Of a DNA stretch of 64,000 nt, positions 1-11,030 are shown in pieces. Made by a program: the position numbers and the translations under genes. Within the stretch, counting starts at the first letter, position 1. Each line of letters opens with the position of its first letter. The DNA comes from Buxus sempervirens. Its lineage: Eukaryota > Streptophyta > Magnoliopsida > Buxales > Buxaceae. Location: contig OX387184.1 of NCBI GenBank assembly GCA_947561395.2, forward strand, positions 14,860,205 through 14,924,204. Direction: 5' to 3'. A model generated the notes under the pieces. The model did not search any database, was not told the DNA's origin, and saw only the letters and a list, made by a program, of their open reading frames with translations.

Positions 1-55
1 ATAAAATCGAATCTTCGATCGACCTCCCGTCTGTAGTTCCTTCAAACGCATAAAC

Positions 56-859
56 TCACCCACCTCTGCCTCCAAACTCGCAAAAAGGACTGTCGGATAA
101 TTCAAACAAAGAACAAGCCAGATTAAGGCTTGTCCTTATTTTTGCTTGTACGATCTCCCATTTTACCGATGGAGATGATTGGTGACGCATCGCTGCCAAC
201 CTCCACCGCGAATCCGTCGGACACACTCCAACCACGGGAACCCATCCCATATTTTGCAACTGCCCACATACACCATTGCCCTTAATCACATCAACCAACA
301 TTTGGGTAGATGAGGGCCCAGAAGATAATGCTGGCAAAGGATCGTCCCAACTCAACGCATCCCTCCTACGAGTAATCACTTCCTCAATCGAGTTAGATAT
401 GTAATTCCATCCATTGTAGCTGATGTCCATGGGAAAAATCAAGTTCCAGACCGATTTACTATCATATGCAGATAGCTGAATGAAACAACCCCAATGATTT
501 TTCCTTCTCTCCAAAACTAGCTTCCATGACCTTGTCCGAATGACTCCCACTATTTCGTACTCATCTGAACTATTAAGATTAGCTTTTATGTTCGATAAAA
601 GCCATTTCCATTCGTCTTCTTGCAAAGTTGGCCGACGAGACCTTCCTCTAGCTGTTTCTGTTATTTGAATCATTTTGTTGGAGCTAGAAGAGAAGCCCTC
701 AAATAGCAGCTTCTTACGTTGGATAACAACTTGACGCTTCATCACTAAGCCTAATTCCTGACCATAACGAGCACCTCCTTGTCCAGATTCTAAAAAACTC
801 CCGCTTTGGATACCCCTTCGGAATGGACGACGACTACCGTTACCCCTAAACATATCCAT
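56..859 (-). CDS. Hypothetical protein, possibly retroelement-associated (267 aa)
   Basis: Open reading frame of 267 codons with a basic start (MDMFRGNGSRRPFRRG) followed by two similar blocks. One, at about residues 62-92, reads KMIQITETARGRSRR then a WKWLL stretch. The other, at about 110-160, has SWKLVL, HWGCFIQL and GWNYI. This alternation of a beta-rich stretch and a GW helix resembles the N-terminal part of hypothetical plant proteins often found next to LINE-type endonuclease/RT genes, and loosely the PUR-type nucleic-acid-binding repeat; both comparisons are from memory. No catalytic motif is visible. The same ORF is cut by the duplication breakpoint in the second unit. It could be a gene fragment of a LINE or a real small gene. 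No function is assigned. Confidence 0.4.
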   Translation of the reverse strand: MDMFRGNGSRRPFRRGIQSGSFLESGQGGARYGQELGLVMKRQVVIQRKKLLFEGFSSSSNKMIQITETARGRSRRPTLQEDEWKWLLSNIKANLNSSDEYEIVGVIRTRSWKLVLERRKNHWGCFIQLSAYDSKSVWNLIFPMDISYNGWNYISNSIEEVITRRRDALSWDDPLPALSSGPSSTQMLVDVIKGNGVCGQLQNMGWVPVVGVCPTDSRWRLAAMRHQSSPSVKWEIVQAKIRTSLNLACSLFELSDSPFCEFGGRGG

Positions 860-1340
860 CAGAAGATTCTTTCCAAGATTTCAGACGAACGCGAATATCG
901 ACAGATGACAAACGCGAACAACCAGACGACGATCACTTCTCAACCACGAGCCGAGCCTTCAACGAACACTCCACAGTTGTGATCAAATCCTCCGATTAAG
1001 ACGAACAGAGCCTTTGACGCTGAACGTTCCTCAAACGAAAACGAACGGACACCGAACGCTCCTCAAGCGCGAGCAGTTCCAGACAGACGTCGAATACTCC
1101 ACAATACGAACGTAATCTGCTTCGACAAACTAACTCACCGAGAATTCTGACGAACGAACTCACCTCGAGCTTCGACGAACAAACTCTCCTCAACGCAAAC
1201 GAGCAAACAAAACCTCCTTAGTGCGAACGAGCGACCACCCAAACGAACGAGCCTCCACCGAACGGGCGAGCGATCACTCCTCAACCACAAACCTGCTTCA
1301 ATATCTATTTTTTTCTCCAAAATTTAAATTCGAATGAGCT
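860..1340. repeat. Degenerate ACGAAC-rich leader, also at 11604-12040
   Basis: Stretch of irregular repeats built on CGAACG, CTCCTC and ACGAACGA, lying directly upstream of the minus-strand ORF at 56-859. Unit B carries it in a slightly shorter form at about 11604-12040. Frames through it are open only because of the repeat composition. It may be the 5' leader of that ORF or simple low-complexity sequence. Confidence 0.4.
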
Positions 1341-2235
1341 GTAATTCACCACAACAACCCCAACCCAACGCACACAACTACAGCAACCACAAAAAATAGA
1401 TATGGCGGAGTGGGCTTAAGGTATTCCTTTAGAGGGAAAAAAAAGGGCCCAACAGGTTGACTAAGCAATCAGGAATTTTATTTAATTTTATACTTTTTAT
1501 TTAATTTTCTTCAAAGAGAATCTATTTATTTATAAAATCACCTTTTCAGGTCTTGTTATTTCTCTCAATTTTATTTGTACATAAATTCGCTTTCAGTTGT
1601 CAGATTCAAGGTTGGAAAAGGGTATGTGCTAAATATAGTTATAGAGCCTTAAAGGCAAACCCATTGCTCTCAATTTTGGTTAGTTGCTTCTTAAACAACT
1701 TCTGCATTTGCACTTTAATGCTTTGGAAAGGAAACAAAACTGCGAAGTCCCTGTGCTGGTAAAATAACTAATGACACCAATACAGTCAGCTGGTACTGGA
1801 AAAGCATAAAGAGCTAGAACTAGAAGGGAATAGATAAGACATAATACAATGAAACCTTCTATGGGAACAAAAGAAAGTGCCTCCTGGGACTACTAAAGAC
1901 ATGGGGTTGTTATCTCCAAGGTCTTAAGTTACCACTTACCACCATGCCCAATACATGGCAAGAGCTTCTTGGGGTACCCCACATCTTACTTGCAGGAAGG
2001 AGAGTTAAAGAGGGCAGTATTTATATTGGCATGTTCTATATGTTGTTAGCCATGCTACTGCTCCCAACTCAGGTACAAGTACAACCAGCCTGCTAAAAAG
2101 ACTGAGCATAACTGACAATGTCTTGTTTGAAGCAGTCTTTCCAAACCACACAGCAGTGCATATAATAGAGATATAGCTTAACATAAAACAAACAGCATTC
2201 CAGTTTGTGGAGAAGTGACTAAGGGATGAGCAATT
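1341..2235. other. Intergenic, 3' side of oxidoreductase gene A
   Basis: AT-rich spacer that includes the probable 3' untranslated region of the minus-strand gene ending at 2236. A 69-codon frame at 1553-1762 is repeated at 12280-12489 only because the whole unit is duplicated. No gene or element was recognised. Confidence 0.5.
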
Positions 2236-4280
2236 CTAACCCACAATCTCAACTGGTTCCAAACCTTTCTCGATTGATGCCTTGACTGCATCAATTACCA
2301 GCTGAGTCTTCCTGCTGATGGTGGGCCACTTCTTCTCTGGTTTTACACCAGATTCCTTGATACTTTTAACTAGCCTTGCAAATTCCCTCACCATTTGAGC
2401 CTCCTGAGGAAGATCAATCTTGACGATGTGCTCGCTGGGCAATGGAAAGTGCCCAGAACCAATTTCTGCGAATGTAGACTCTGATGACAATGAAAATGAG
2501 GCAGAAGTCTCTTCAAAAGGAATGATAAGGTCATGAACATGCAGAGTTCTTCTTGTTCCGAGCACAGATAAATCCATTGTCAAATTGGAGAGGAAAGAGC
2601 ACTGGAAGGTTGCCACTTTCCCATCTGCCCATTGCAAGGAAGACCCGCACGACAGAATAACGCCCGATTTGTTGAAAACAGGGCCGCGGAGTGCAGTGAC
2701 TGACTTTGGAAGTTTGTAGTCAGCAGCCCACAAGATAGACCTGATGCAGTACCACCCAACATCACCCAAAGCCCCGAGAGCATCGAGGTCTGGCTTCACA
2801 CGGATGTCATTTTCGAGGAAATCAGGATCAGCAAGGAATGTAAAGATGCTATGTACCTGGCAGGATCACACACACAATCATCTTCTGAATTATCACAAAA
2901 ACCTTATAGCATACAAGAGGGTGGAAACTTAAAGTCATACATGATCACAGGAGATGGAATGCAAATCTCCAATTGCCTCACAAAAATGGGTATTCCTCTC
3001 TATATGAAAGTTACATTTACATGAATAAATTTGATTGTGAACAAGTTTATTATTCACTACCATACATTCAATTGGTTGATATATGACCATTTCGTAATCA
3101 AATATAGCTTCTAAACTAGATACAATGTGCAACTAAATTTCTTCTTCAGCTGGAAAGCTATCTCATCTTCACACACAGGAATTCTACTATTCTAGTGTGT
3201 CCCACCATTTATGATTTCCTTGCCAGAGTTAGATCTAACATAATACTTGAGTTTCTGCGTAGATTGCCTAGGAAGTAACTGGCTCTCCAGTTCTAGCAAG
3301 GATCATCCTACAAACAAAGAACACAAATCCAACTCTTCCAACAGACTCAGCTACAGTCACAGATAAATGGCATCCATTAATGGTTGATCTTTTAATATCA
3401 AAGTAATGATGATTCTGTCCAAGTCAGAATTCCATCTAACACAACCACAAAACCACCAAACTGAAATCTCTAACTGAAGAATACTCATCTAATCTCGGCC
3501 GATTAGCAATCAGACCAATCCTCCTCCCCTTCACAACAAAATTTCGATCCCCATTTCTTAGAAATTCCCCCATGGCAAGCTCATAAAAACGAATTGCCTA
3601 AGACCAAACCCTATCTGCTGCAAACAAAACCCTGACCACAAATTAAATCCCCAACAACCTAAGAAATTCCCAAAACAGAAACTGGTAATGATTAGAGACA
3701 AAAACCAAATCAGCGTGAGACATTGAATCGGAATCACAGGAACCAACTATATTCTTTCAAGAAAGGAGGACTACAAAAGTATTGAATAGAAGCGAGCTTA
3801 GAAGGAAACGAGACTTGCCGATTGGAGCTGACCGAAACGATGCACATCGTTGAGAGACTCTCTCATCTTGGCGGTTCTCGGGTGGTGCATCCACATGGTG
3901 GCGTCCATGAACTGCACCCCGTTCGACTCGCAAGCGTCGAGAATCCGGTCCAGCTCCCCCACGTTCAGGGCCACGGGCTTCTCCAGCAACAAGTGCTTCT
4001 TCTTCTCTGCCACCATGACCGCCCACCGCAGGTGCAGGCTGGTGGGGAGGGGCATGTACACGGCATCCACGTCGGGGTCGTCGAGAACGGCTTCGTAGCT
4101 ACCGTATATCTTGGTCGACGAGGGGAAGCCGTTATCGGCGGCGTATTTTCTGGCCTTGTCGATGGAGCGGCTGCCGATGGCGTGAAGCGTTGAGTTGGGG
4201 GCGAGAGCAATGGCTCTCGAGACCTTCCGCGCTATCTCGGCGCAGCCCAGAATCCCGAATCGGATCGGCGTTTCGGCCAT
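2236..4280 (-). CDS. Gfo/Idh/MocA-family NAD(P)-dependent oxidoreductase, copy A
   Basis: Two exons on the minus strand: 4280-3819 (154 codons) and 2856-2236 (206 codons plus stop), giving 360 aa, the normal length for this plant family (At4g09670 and trans-1,2-dihydrobenzene-1,10-diol dehydrogenase-like proteins). Residues 7-20 form the Rossmann dinucleotide loop (FGILGCAEIA). E100-K101-P102 is the family's conserved EKP with the catalytic lysine. HHPR lies at 132-135 and GDVGWY, with Y190, follows in exon 2. The protein is expected to be a cytosolic NAD(P)(H)-dependent dehydrogenase; the physiological substrate in plants is not known. The intron (2857-3818) starts with GCAAGT and ends with CAG. 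Only this GC donor keeps the frame, giving QLQS|VHSIFTF. The start is the first ATG, and the N-terminus matches the other three copies. Confidence 0.95.
3817..3818 (-). other. GC (non-GT) splice donor of gene A intron
   Basis: The minus strand reads TCG|GCAAGT, the classic strong GC-AG donor consensus. The nearby GT would shift the frame and meet a stop at once. The same GC donor is found at 14543-14544, 22041-22042 and 32805-32806 in the other three copies. Confidence 0.85.
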
Positions 4281-4375
4281 TTCTTCTTCTTCAAAGGGAG
4301 ATGGAGCCTCAGAACTAAGCCGAGCAGTAGTAGTAACAGAATGAAAAGCAAGGAATTGGGTTGCAGAGCGTGATT

Positions 4376-4386
4376 GTTATAAATAC
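4376..4386 (-). promoter_or_regulatory. TATA-like box of gene A
   Basis: TATTTATAAC on the minus strand, about 100 bases upstream of the ATG at 4280. An equivalent box lies at about 15101-15111 for copy B and TATTTATAG at about 22655-22663 for copy C. Copy D lacks it. Inferred from position and sequence only. Confidence 0.5.
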
Positions 4387-4490
4387 AATGGAATGTCTCT
4401 GCTGCTGTAGGGAGAATATTACGAGAGATGGGGTTTGGACTGTTGTGGAAGCATCTGCGACTCCATGGTCGGAGGGCAAGCAACAGAGAA

Positions 4491-5124
4491 TAGGGATGAG
4501 TACTGGGCGTACCGGCCCGATTACGGTACGGCCCAGCACGCCTTGGGCGTGCCTGGGTCAACGGACCGGCCCCCGCACGGCACGTGCACTGTAGTTTATT
4601 CATAAAATTGTTGATAACAAAATTCGAACCTTGCCCAACAAACTGAAAACCTGTCTCTTTAACTACTAGGACAGATCAACTTCTTGCAACAATAGTATCA
4701 TAATTAAAATATTTTACCTAAAAATTAAGGATAAAGCTAAGAAAATAACTAAGTATATATAAGCCCAAAAAACTGTTATAAAATCTCCAATAAAATATAT
4801 TTGTTAAGTCCATGGTTTTTAATTAGACTACTTTAAGTCTTTAATGGGTGTAATTTATATTTTTTTGAGCAAAATCTATCCAAATATGTGTAAAACAATT
4901 TTATGAATAATAAAACTATTTTTCAGAATTTTTTAATGATTTTTTTGTGATTTTTTTGAAGTTTTTTTTTATTTTTATTTTTAAAAAATTAAGTTTAATG
5001 CACGGCCCGGCGGCGGCCCACCAGCCCGGCGGGCTCGGCCCGGCACGACACGCCTGCTGGGGCGTGCCGGGCCGGGCCGGGGTCCTGGCAAAACGGGGCA
5101 CGGCCGGCCCGCCGCCCATCCCTA
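4491..5124. mobile_element. GC-rich-ended hAT-like non-autonomous element (unit A)
   Basis: Starts TAGGGATGAG and ends CCCATCCCTA, so the ends are inverted. The subterminal parts are very rich in GGCCCG/CGGGCC on both sides of an AT-rich core. The flanks acagagaa and ccaaagaa could be a decayed 8-bp target duplication. TAGGGATG ends and 8-bp duplications are typical of hAT elements. The counterpart in unit B is at 15220-16006. It lies only about 210 bp upstream of the gene A start codon, directly behind the TATA-like box. Confidence 0.65.
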
Positions 5125-6601
5125 CCAAAGAATCATATGATTTGATCTGGAACCCATATAAGGGCATATTTGGCATTGTCTCTTTGGCGGAGGGGAAGTG
5201 ATTCTTAAAAAAAGGATTAGTTTTTTTCAAACTCGCCTTTTATACGTTTCAACCTCCATTACTGCAAGGTGATTTTCTCTGCAAGACGCCTCTAATCCCT
5301 TCAAATGTTGCACCTCAGTTCAGCATTTTCTTTGCAAATCGACCACTTCGACGTCCCAGAACTGGATTTCCCTTTTCATCTCATGTAAAAAACTGTTTGG
5401 ATTTGTCATTGACAAGAATGTGACATTATTTCAACTGCACCAAATTGAAGGACAGGAATTACATTTACATGTGCAGGATGCAGCTTGTTGTGGGCACCTT
5501 GGTCATGTTTTTAAAGGAACGTCATTGTGTCGATAGCGTCTCAATCAAGTTTGTTCCTGCAAATTCTTCGACCTTTAAAGTTTGTTTTTCACTGGTTCAA
5601 ATAAGGCTTGATGTGGTAAATATGTGACTTCAATCCAAATGTGATATTTTTAGTGTTTTCATTATCTGGGCATTAAGCACCTGATCAATTACTTGGACAG
5701 AAAAACAACCAACACATTGATAGAGAAAAACCCCAAATTAAAACCACCATCCTAATCCACTTTTTAATTTCAACTGCCTACTTTCATGCTACACTTACAG
5801 TTATCTGCAAACAAAACTATTCAAAGAGGTAGGCCAACATACAGTAGTGTACTTGCCTCCACTTTTAAATGAGAACACCCGAAGGAATGAAGAGTAAAAA
5901 TTAATGTTGATGGAGCATTCAGAGGAACTAGAGAGAGAGCAGCTTGTGGAATATTGCAAATGGGGTAAACGATGGAAATATTTATCACAGTAATTACATG
6001 TGACATTGGAGTTAGTGAGTTACATTCTCATTGGTAACAGAAGCATGGGGTTTTCTTGAAGGAGTTAATCAAGTTAGCTTTAGTATTGAGAGTCAGTGGA
6101 TGTTGAAAGTAGTTTTTGCTACATTTGTAAACTATTGGAACCAAACTTAGAGAGCCCACCCTAATACATTGCAGATATCATAAGTGAAGTCAATACTCTT
6201 CATAGCTTTTTAGACTTTGCTTAATTTGTGTAAGCAAATAGAGTAATAAATAGATTAGCAAATTTTGATCTGAATGATTTTTCCTGTTCATTGGTAAATA
6301 AAACACCCATGCTCATCAAGGATTATTTCTGTTGTACCTGTGTTAGACTAATTTAACACAATTTTCATATTTTTCATTAAAAAATAAAAATATGCCTACT
6401 GCTAAAGGAAACACCTTAAATTTTCTCAATAAATTTACATATTTATTCCCATATGCAACGGTCGTTTTTCCTTTTTTTTTTTTCTATATGCAATTATCAT
6501 TTCCTGTAACTACATAAACGCCTTTCAACTCTTATAACAGTAGGGGAATGCACGCGTTGTGCAAGTAACGAAAAAATCAGAAACAAAGAAGGGTCATTTG
6601 G
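5125..6601. other. Spacer upstream of gene A, no gene seen
   Basis: AT-rich intergenic sequence shared with unit B (about 16007-17383 and on). Small frames in it are not conserved in composition or length. No promoter, RNA gene or coding signal could be recognised. Confidence 0.5.
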
Positions 6602-6653
6602 TGTTAAGGAATATATTAAATACATAAAGTTCACCTCTACTATCAGCTTAACA
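6602..6653 (+). mobile_element. TRIM-like solo LTR fragment (52 bp)
   Basis: 52-bp insertion beginning TGTTAAGG and ending CTTAACA, flanked by the 5-bp duplication TTTGG (6597-6601 and 6654-6658). Unit B has the clean empty site with a single TTTGG. The sequence matches the terminal repeats of the array at 7110-7616. It is a short remnant LTR of a miniature LTR element, younger than the unit A/B duplication. Confidence 0.75.
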
Positions 6654-7109
6654 TTTGGGAATGAAATGTTATGTGGGTAGTCAATTATGATACTCATACA
6701 CATTATAGTAACAAAACCTTAATATTGGAGTAAATTGGAAAAGAAAATTAGAGAGAGTTTTGGGTATAAAATGTCAGGTAGAAAAAATGGGGTTATGTGT
6801 ATATAATATCATAGATTACAACTACCTTTTCCTTGTATATGACAAAGATTTTGTGAATTGAATCATCTGCGATGATGTGTGTCAGGCTTGTTGGCTACGG
6901 TTGGATCCATTTTACATGTCCAACAACGGTAGATGATTCAATCTCTAGGTTTTGTCCCTTTCTCTTATTGATGTCTTTGTACCAAGTATTTAAGTGCAAG
7001 TTTTATCACCCAAAAAAAAAAAAAAAGACGTGCACATTTAGAGATTGCCTAAGTTAAAGTAAAGCCCTGGACATGGTTCAAAGTCCTCGCTTCATACTAG
7101 GATGCCCCT

Positions 7110-7616
7110 TGTTAAGGAATATATTAAATACATAAAGTTCATTCCTACTAAAAGCTTAAGCTGATAATAGAGGTGAACTTTATGTATTTAATATATTCTT
7201 TAACACTCCCCCTCACGTGTGGGCCGGACTCAAACCCATTTGTAGGGAGGCTCTACACGTGGAATATTTTTTTCTCAACGGGTGGAGTGGAGGTTTGAAC
7301 CTAGGACCTGGCGTTTGCCTAAGGCTCCGATACCATGCAGAATACCGTTTCTACTAAAAGCTTAAGCTAATAGTAGGGGCAAACTTTTATATATTTAATA
7401 TATTCCTTAACACTCCCCCTCACGTATGGGCCAGACTCAAACCCATTTTAGGGAGGGCCTACACGTAAAATATTTTTTCTCAACGGGTAGAGTGGAGGTT
7501 TGAACCCAAGATCTGGCGTTTGCCTAAGGCTTTGATACCATATAGAACACTGTTTCTACTAAAAGCTCAAGCTGGTAGTAGAGGTGAACTTTATGTATTT
7601 AATATATTCCTTAACA
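7110..7616 (-). mobile_element. TRIM-like miniature LTR element array, three terminal repeats and two interiors
   Basis: 507-bp insertion absent from unit B, flanked by the 5-bp duplication CCCCT (7105-7109 and 7617-7621). On the minus strand it reads LTR, interior, LTR, interior, LTR. Each LTR is about 75-80 bp and starts TGTTAAGG. The interiors are about 120 bp. The interiors begin with a primer-binding site close to TGGTATCAGAGC (initiator-Met tRNA type) and end with the purine tract GTGAGGGGGAG. No coding capacity is visible, as is normal for TRIMs. The far left LTR has an inverted copy of an LTR tip at its outer end. Confidence 0.75.
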
Positions 7617-7621
7617 CCCCT

Positions 7622-8014
7622 ATGATAAGATATCTTGTAGGGTTGGACCAATGACCAAGTGTCTTGTATAGCCTTTTTTTTTTTTTGGGTGAGAAAGCAT
7701 TTGCTAGCTAGTGAGTGTAGATGCTCATTCACCTGTTATTAGTTACAAGTAATTATTTATAATACATAATGATTCTTTAAACTTTTAAGGGGGAATTTTG
7801 AGAAACTGAATTTTAGAGCAGATGACTCCCCTTCGTACCAATGATAGATTATATAGCGTTTTATTGAGAAGCCAATCTTATTAAAGCATTTGACTCTCTA
7901 CTCCTTGAAATTGCTTTGGTAGAATGAGATTCACTAGTTGAGTGATATTTATTTTGAGACTATTCCATTCATAATACCCACTTTATTACTTCTTATTTTT
8001 AAGACCTCAGAAGC
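7622..8014. other. Spacer, no gene seen
   Basis: AT-rich sequence with a poly-T run, also present in unit B (about 18260-18658) and in degraded form around 29240-29577. No features recognised. Confidence 0.5.
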
Positions 8015-8577
8015 GGCCCTGTACCTGCTTGTAACGCCCCGGATCCGTGTTCTTCATTAAAGATATAACACGTCTCCTAGGGGTTAGTTAAGGATCTCAT
8101 TAATGGTGATCGCTGGATAATCACCCGCCTTTTATATCATGTCAGAGTGCACGATTCAACATTTAGATCCAGGCAAGTTATGAAATCATAAAAAGGGCCC
8201 AAGTGTACTATCTTATTACAATCCTCAAAATTCAACTTAACAGTTTAAGGCCGAGTAACCTGCTGGACTAAGGTCGGTAGTAATAATCCTCCTCCCTATA
8301 TGTATCAGCCGGATCTACCCCTGTAGGCACCTCACCTCGAGTATCTGAAAAACAAGTAACAACGAGGGAATGAGATACGAATATCCCAGCGAGTGACACA
8401 TGCATGCATAAAATAGTTAACACAGTTATAAGACATGCTTCGACAAATAACCAATGATAATAACAACGTAAATTTCGATAACAACTCAAACCAGGTCAAT
8501 GCCATGCATATGGTTACATTGATTAATTTACATGCCAAGTAGACACTCCACACCTCCATGTACACAGTTCCCGGCCT

Positions 8578-8690
8578 ACTCAGGGTATCGGAAACTCTGA
8601 AATGACGGCCTACTCAGGGTATCGTCATCCAGTGCCGGCCTACTCCGGGTATCGGCACTGACAACCAGGCCTACTCAGGGTATCTGGCTG
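8578..8690. repeat. Short tandem repeat in the solo LTR (about 33-bp unit, 4 copies)
   Basis: Four copies of GCCTACTCAGGGTATC (one with CCGGG) separated by 14-18 variable bases. A second small array, about 26 bp with the core GTTCCAACCAGAA in three copies, lies at about 8844-8930. Confidence 0.7.
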
Positions 8691-9249
8691 CTCTACACTG
8701 GTCGTGGCAACACACGTGGCCATGCAATTACACCAACAAACACATACCATCACATGACTAAGCTTAATAAGGATCCATGGGAAGCTAAACCCAAACCGAT
8801 AATTAACTGTTTAAAACTCTGCATTAATACACATCACCCGTGGTTCCAACCAGAACATCAACTCACACAAGTGTTCCAACCAGAATAGAAACTCACAAGT
8901 GTTCCAACCAGAACAGAAACTCACAAGAAATCAAATAAATAATAATTTCAACCTCATTCAAAACTTGCCATCAAACAGGGTTCAATAAACCAAATCAGGT
9001 ACCAAGCAATGCATGTTTCAAGAGGACTAGAATAAAGCCCTAATACGTGAACATCCCGAGCATCCTCGAAATATTTCTCCACACCTACCTAATAAGCTTG
9101 TACTAAAACTAGTACCTATCTACATTGTTCTTACCAGCAATATTTATTACCTCTAATGTCGAATTCTATTTGTTGGTTGAATGGTTGAAGAACCCCTATT
9201 ATTCAGAACACCCTTGGCTCTTCCGAAATTTTAGGATTCTGCATGAAAA

Positions 9250-9520
9250 ACCACTGGGCGCTCACTTCCCGAGGTGGGCGCCAGGTGGGCGCCAGGTGGG
9301 CGGTAGGTCCCTTTGATTAACATTAGCTTGCGCTCACCCGTGGACGAGTGGGCGCTAGCTAAGCGCCAGACGGGCGGGAGAAAAGCGCGAGATAAGCGCG
9401 AGAGTTGGAGGTAGGCGCCAGTTAGGCGCGAGGTGGGCGCTAGCTAGGCGCCGGGTCTGTTTTTTCTTGGCGCTCACCTCCTAGGTGGGCGCTAGGTAAG
9501 CGCCAGCTAGGCAGTAACCC
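9250..9520. repeat. GGGCGCNAGGT-rich stretch in the solo LTR
   Basis: Irregular repeats of GTGGGCGCCAGG, GGCGCTAGCTAAGCGCC and similar. The tract is GC-rich and partly self-complementary. It lies inside the solo LTR, possibly in its regulatory part. No coding meaning. Confidence 0.6.
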
Positions 9521-10814
9521 ACTTCGATTTCCAAGTCTCTGTTAATGCCGGAAATCCAACTCTGGCTGTAATTTTTCAGTCTGTGACCACTTATATGGCC
9601 TCCTAATATTCCCAGGATACATCCAAACCAAATTTGAATTTAATCTAAATGACTTCCCAGTTATCCCCAATTTCACTGTGCAAAACCAAAACCCTCCGTA
9701 ACTAAAACCCTTCGTAACTGTGTTGCCCAGAAAACCTCAACATTAATGCAATTCAATACCATGATATCATTCAATGCATATACGAATAAATCCGAAACCT
9801 CGGTGGTAAAACAATGCCACTCACAGTGTGCGCGATAAATCCCAGAATGATAGTCTTCCTCGAAATCGGCCGATCACGATCCCGAATGCGCGAAGACGAA
9901 ATGGTAGCCTAAATGTTAGTCAAACTGTTCGCTGCTCTTGACAGAGAAAACCCGCCTGAATCCAACTCAAATGAGCTTCTAGTAGTCCCTCAGACTCTTT
10001 ATCTTCCTGAGAATAACCCCAATCGCCATTTCCACCGCAGTCGCCACAGCTCTAACTCCAACGAAGATTTCCTCCGTAACTTACGCAAGTTACGCGTATC
10101 CCTACAACCCAAACCCTACTTTCCCCCTTGGGTATTTTTTACCCCGCGAGACATACGCCGTTGGATGCATTTCCCTTTTTTCTTTTATCCGATGCGCGCT
10201 CGCCCACTAAAACCCCACATACTCGGCATCGACATATTAATTAAATTAATTTATACGTAAACACTATACAATAATAATCATACGATAATACTAAATATTT
10301 TCCGAAAAAATGGCTATATAACGCCTGTACATACGAGCATGGGCTAAGCCCTCAAACCACACTAAACACCTGATAAACAAAGTTTATGTATATCAACAGA
10401 AATAAATAAATAATGGACAACCTCACAAAAAAAAATCAGGGTCTTACACTGCTACAGCCTAACATTGGAAGATCAGCTGGAGCCTCCACAGATTTTTGCC
10501 ATGTGTCCCTAATTTATTATTGGCTACAACCAAATTAATCACTGGGTACAACTCACTTATCAAGGGTACAACATAGTTTAGCATACGATACAACTCAACT
10601 CATCGTGGGTACAATCCAATGTACATATCATAGGGTACAATTCAACTTATCATGGGTACAATCCCATTCATCATGGGGTACAATCCAACTTATCGTTGGG
10701 TACAACCCATTTCATCATGATACGTTGGTATGATGAATGAGTAGGACACATGGCAAAGATCGGTGGATGCTCCAGTCGATCTTCCACGCAAGAGGCTCTA
10801 ACCGATGTAAGGGC

Positions 10815-11030
10815 CTCAGAAGCAGTGTCTTTACATCAATAGTAAATTTATGAATTTCTTTATAAGATTCGTTTTTAAGTTACGTTACGTGCTTTTCCTT
10901 CTAAGGAAGCAATTCCAAACAGGACCTTGGTATGATTCGGAAGCATTTCGCTAGAAACCATTACCATGTCATGACATTGTCTTTTAGCCATGGGTTATAG
11001 GAATATTCTCCATTAAAAAAAATTCTTATC
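10815..11030. other. End of unit A spacer up to the duplication junction
   Basis: Spacer shared with 19034-19248, ending at the breakpoint hexamer CACATC at 11031-11036. No gene. Confidence 0.6.

Larger units (their letters stand above)
8030..10448. mobile_element. Solo LTR of a large LTR retrotransposon (2419 bp)
   Basis: Begins TGTAACGCCCCGG and ends GTCTTACA, with the 5-bp duplication CTGCT on both sides (8025-8029 and 10449-10453). Unit B has a single CTGCT-like site with nothing inserted, so the insertion followed the duplication. There is no internal region, so it is a solo LTR left by LTR-LTR recombination. The TGTAAC end suggests a Ty3/gypsy element, perhaps a chromovirus, but that rests on the ends alone. 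A frame at 9913-10260 is not taken as a gene. Confidence 0.85.
8015..10814. mobile_element. Mutator-like MITE of unit A, interrupted by a solo LTR
   Basis: The same element as 18659-19033 in unit B, with the 9-10 bp duplication cctcagaagc on both sides. The outer parts are inverted: GGAAGATC, TGGAGC and TTTGCCATGTGTCC on the left match their reverse complements on the right. The interior is a short tandem array of GGGTACAA units (about 10540-10700). The 2.4-kb solo LTR at 8030-10448 is inserted in the left terminal repeat. The related spacer near 29950 lacks the element and shows the empty site. Confidence 0.7.

Noticed and set aside
1553-1762. 69-codon frame conserved at 12280-12489
   Set aside because: Conserved only because the whole unit was recently duplicated. 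No coding signature.
3822-4193. Plus-strand frames opposite oxidoreductase exon 1 (and equivalents at 14548-14919, 22064-22534 and 32777-33181)
   Set aside because: Antisense shadows of a GC-rich coding exon. They recur only because the exon is duplicated.
9913-10260. 115-codon frame in the solo LTR
   Set aside because: Lies inside an LTR, without a recognised family or a plausible promoter of its own.
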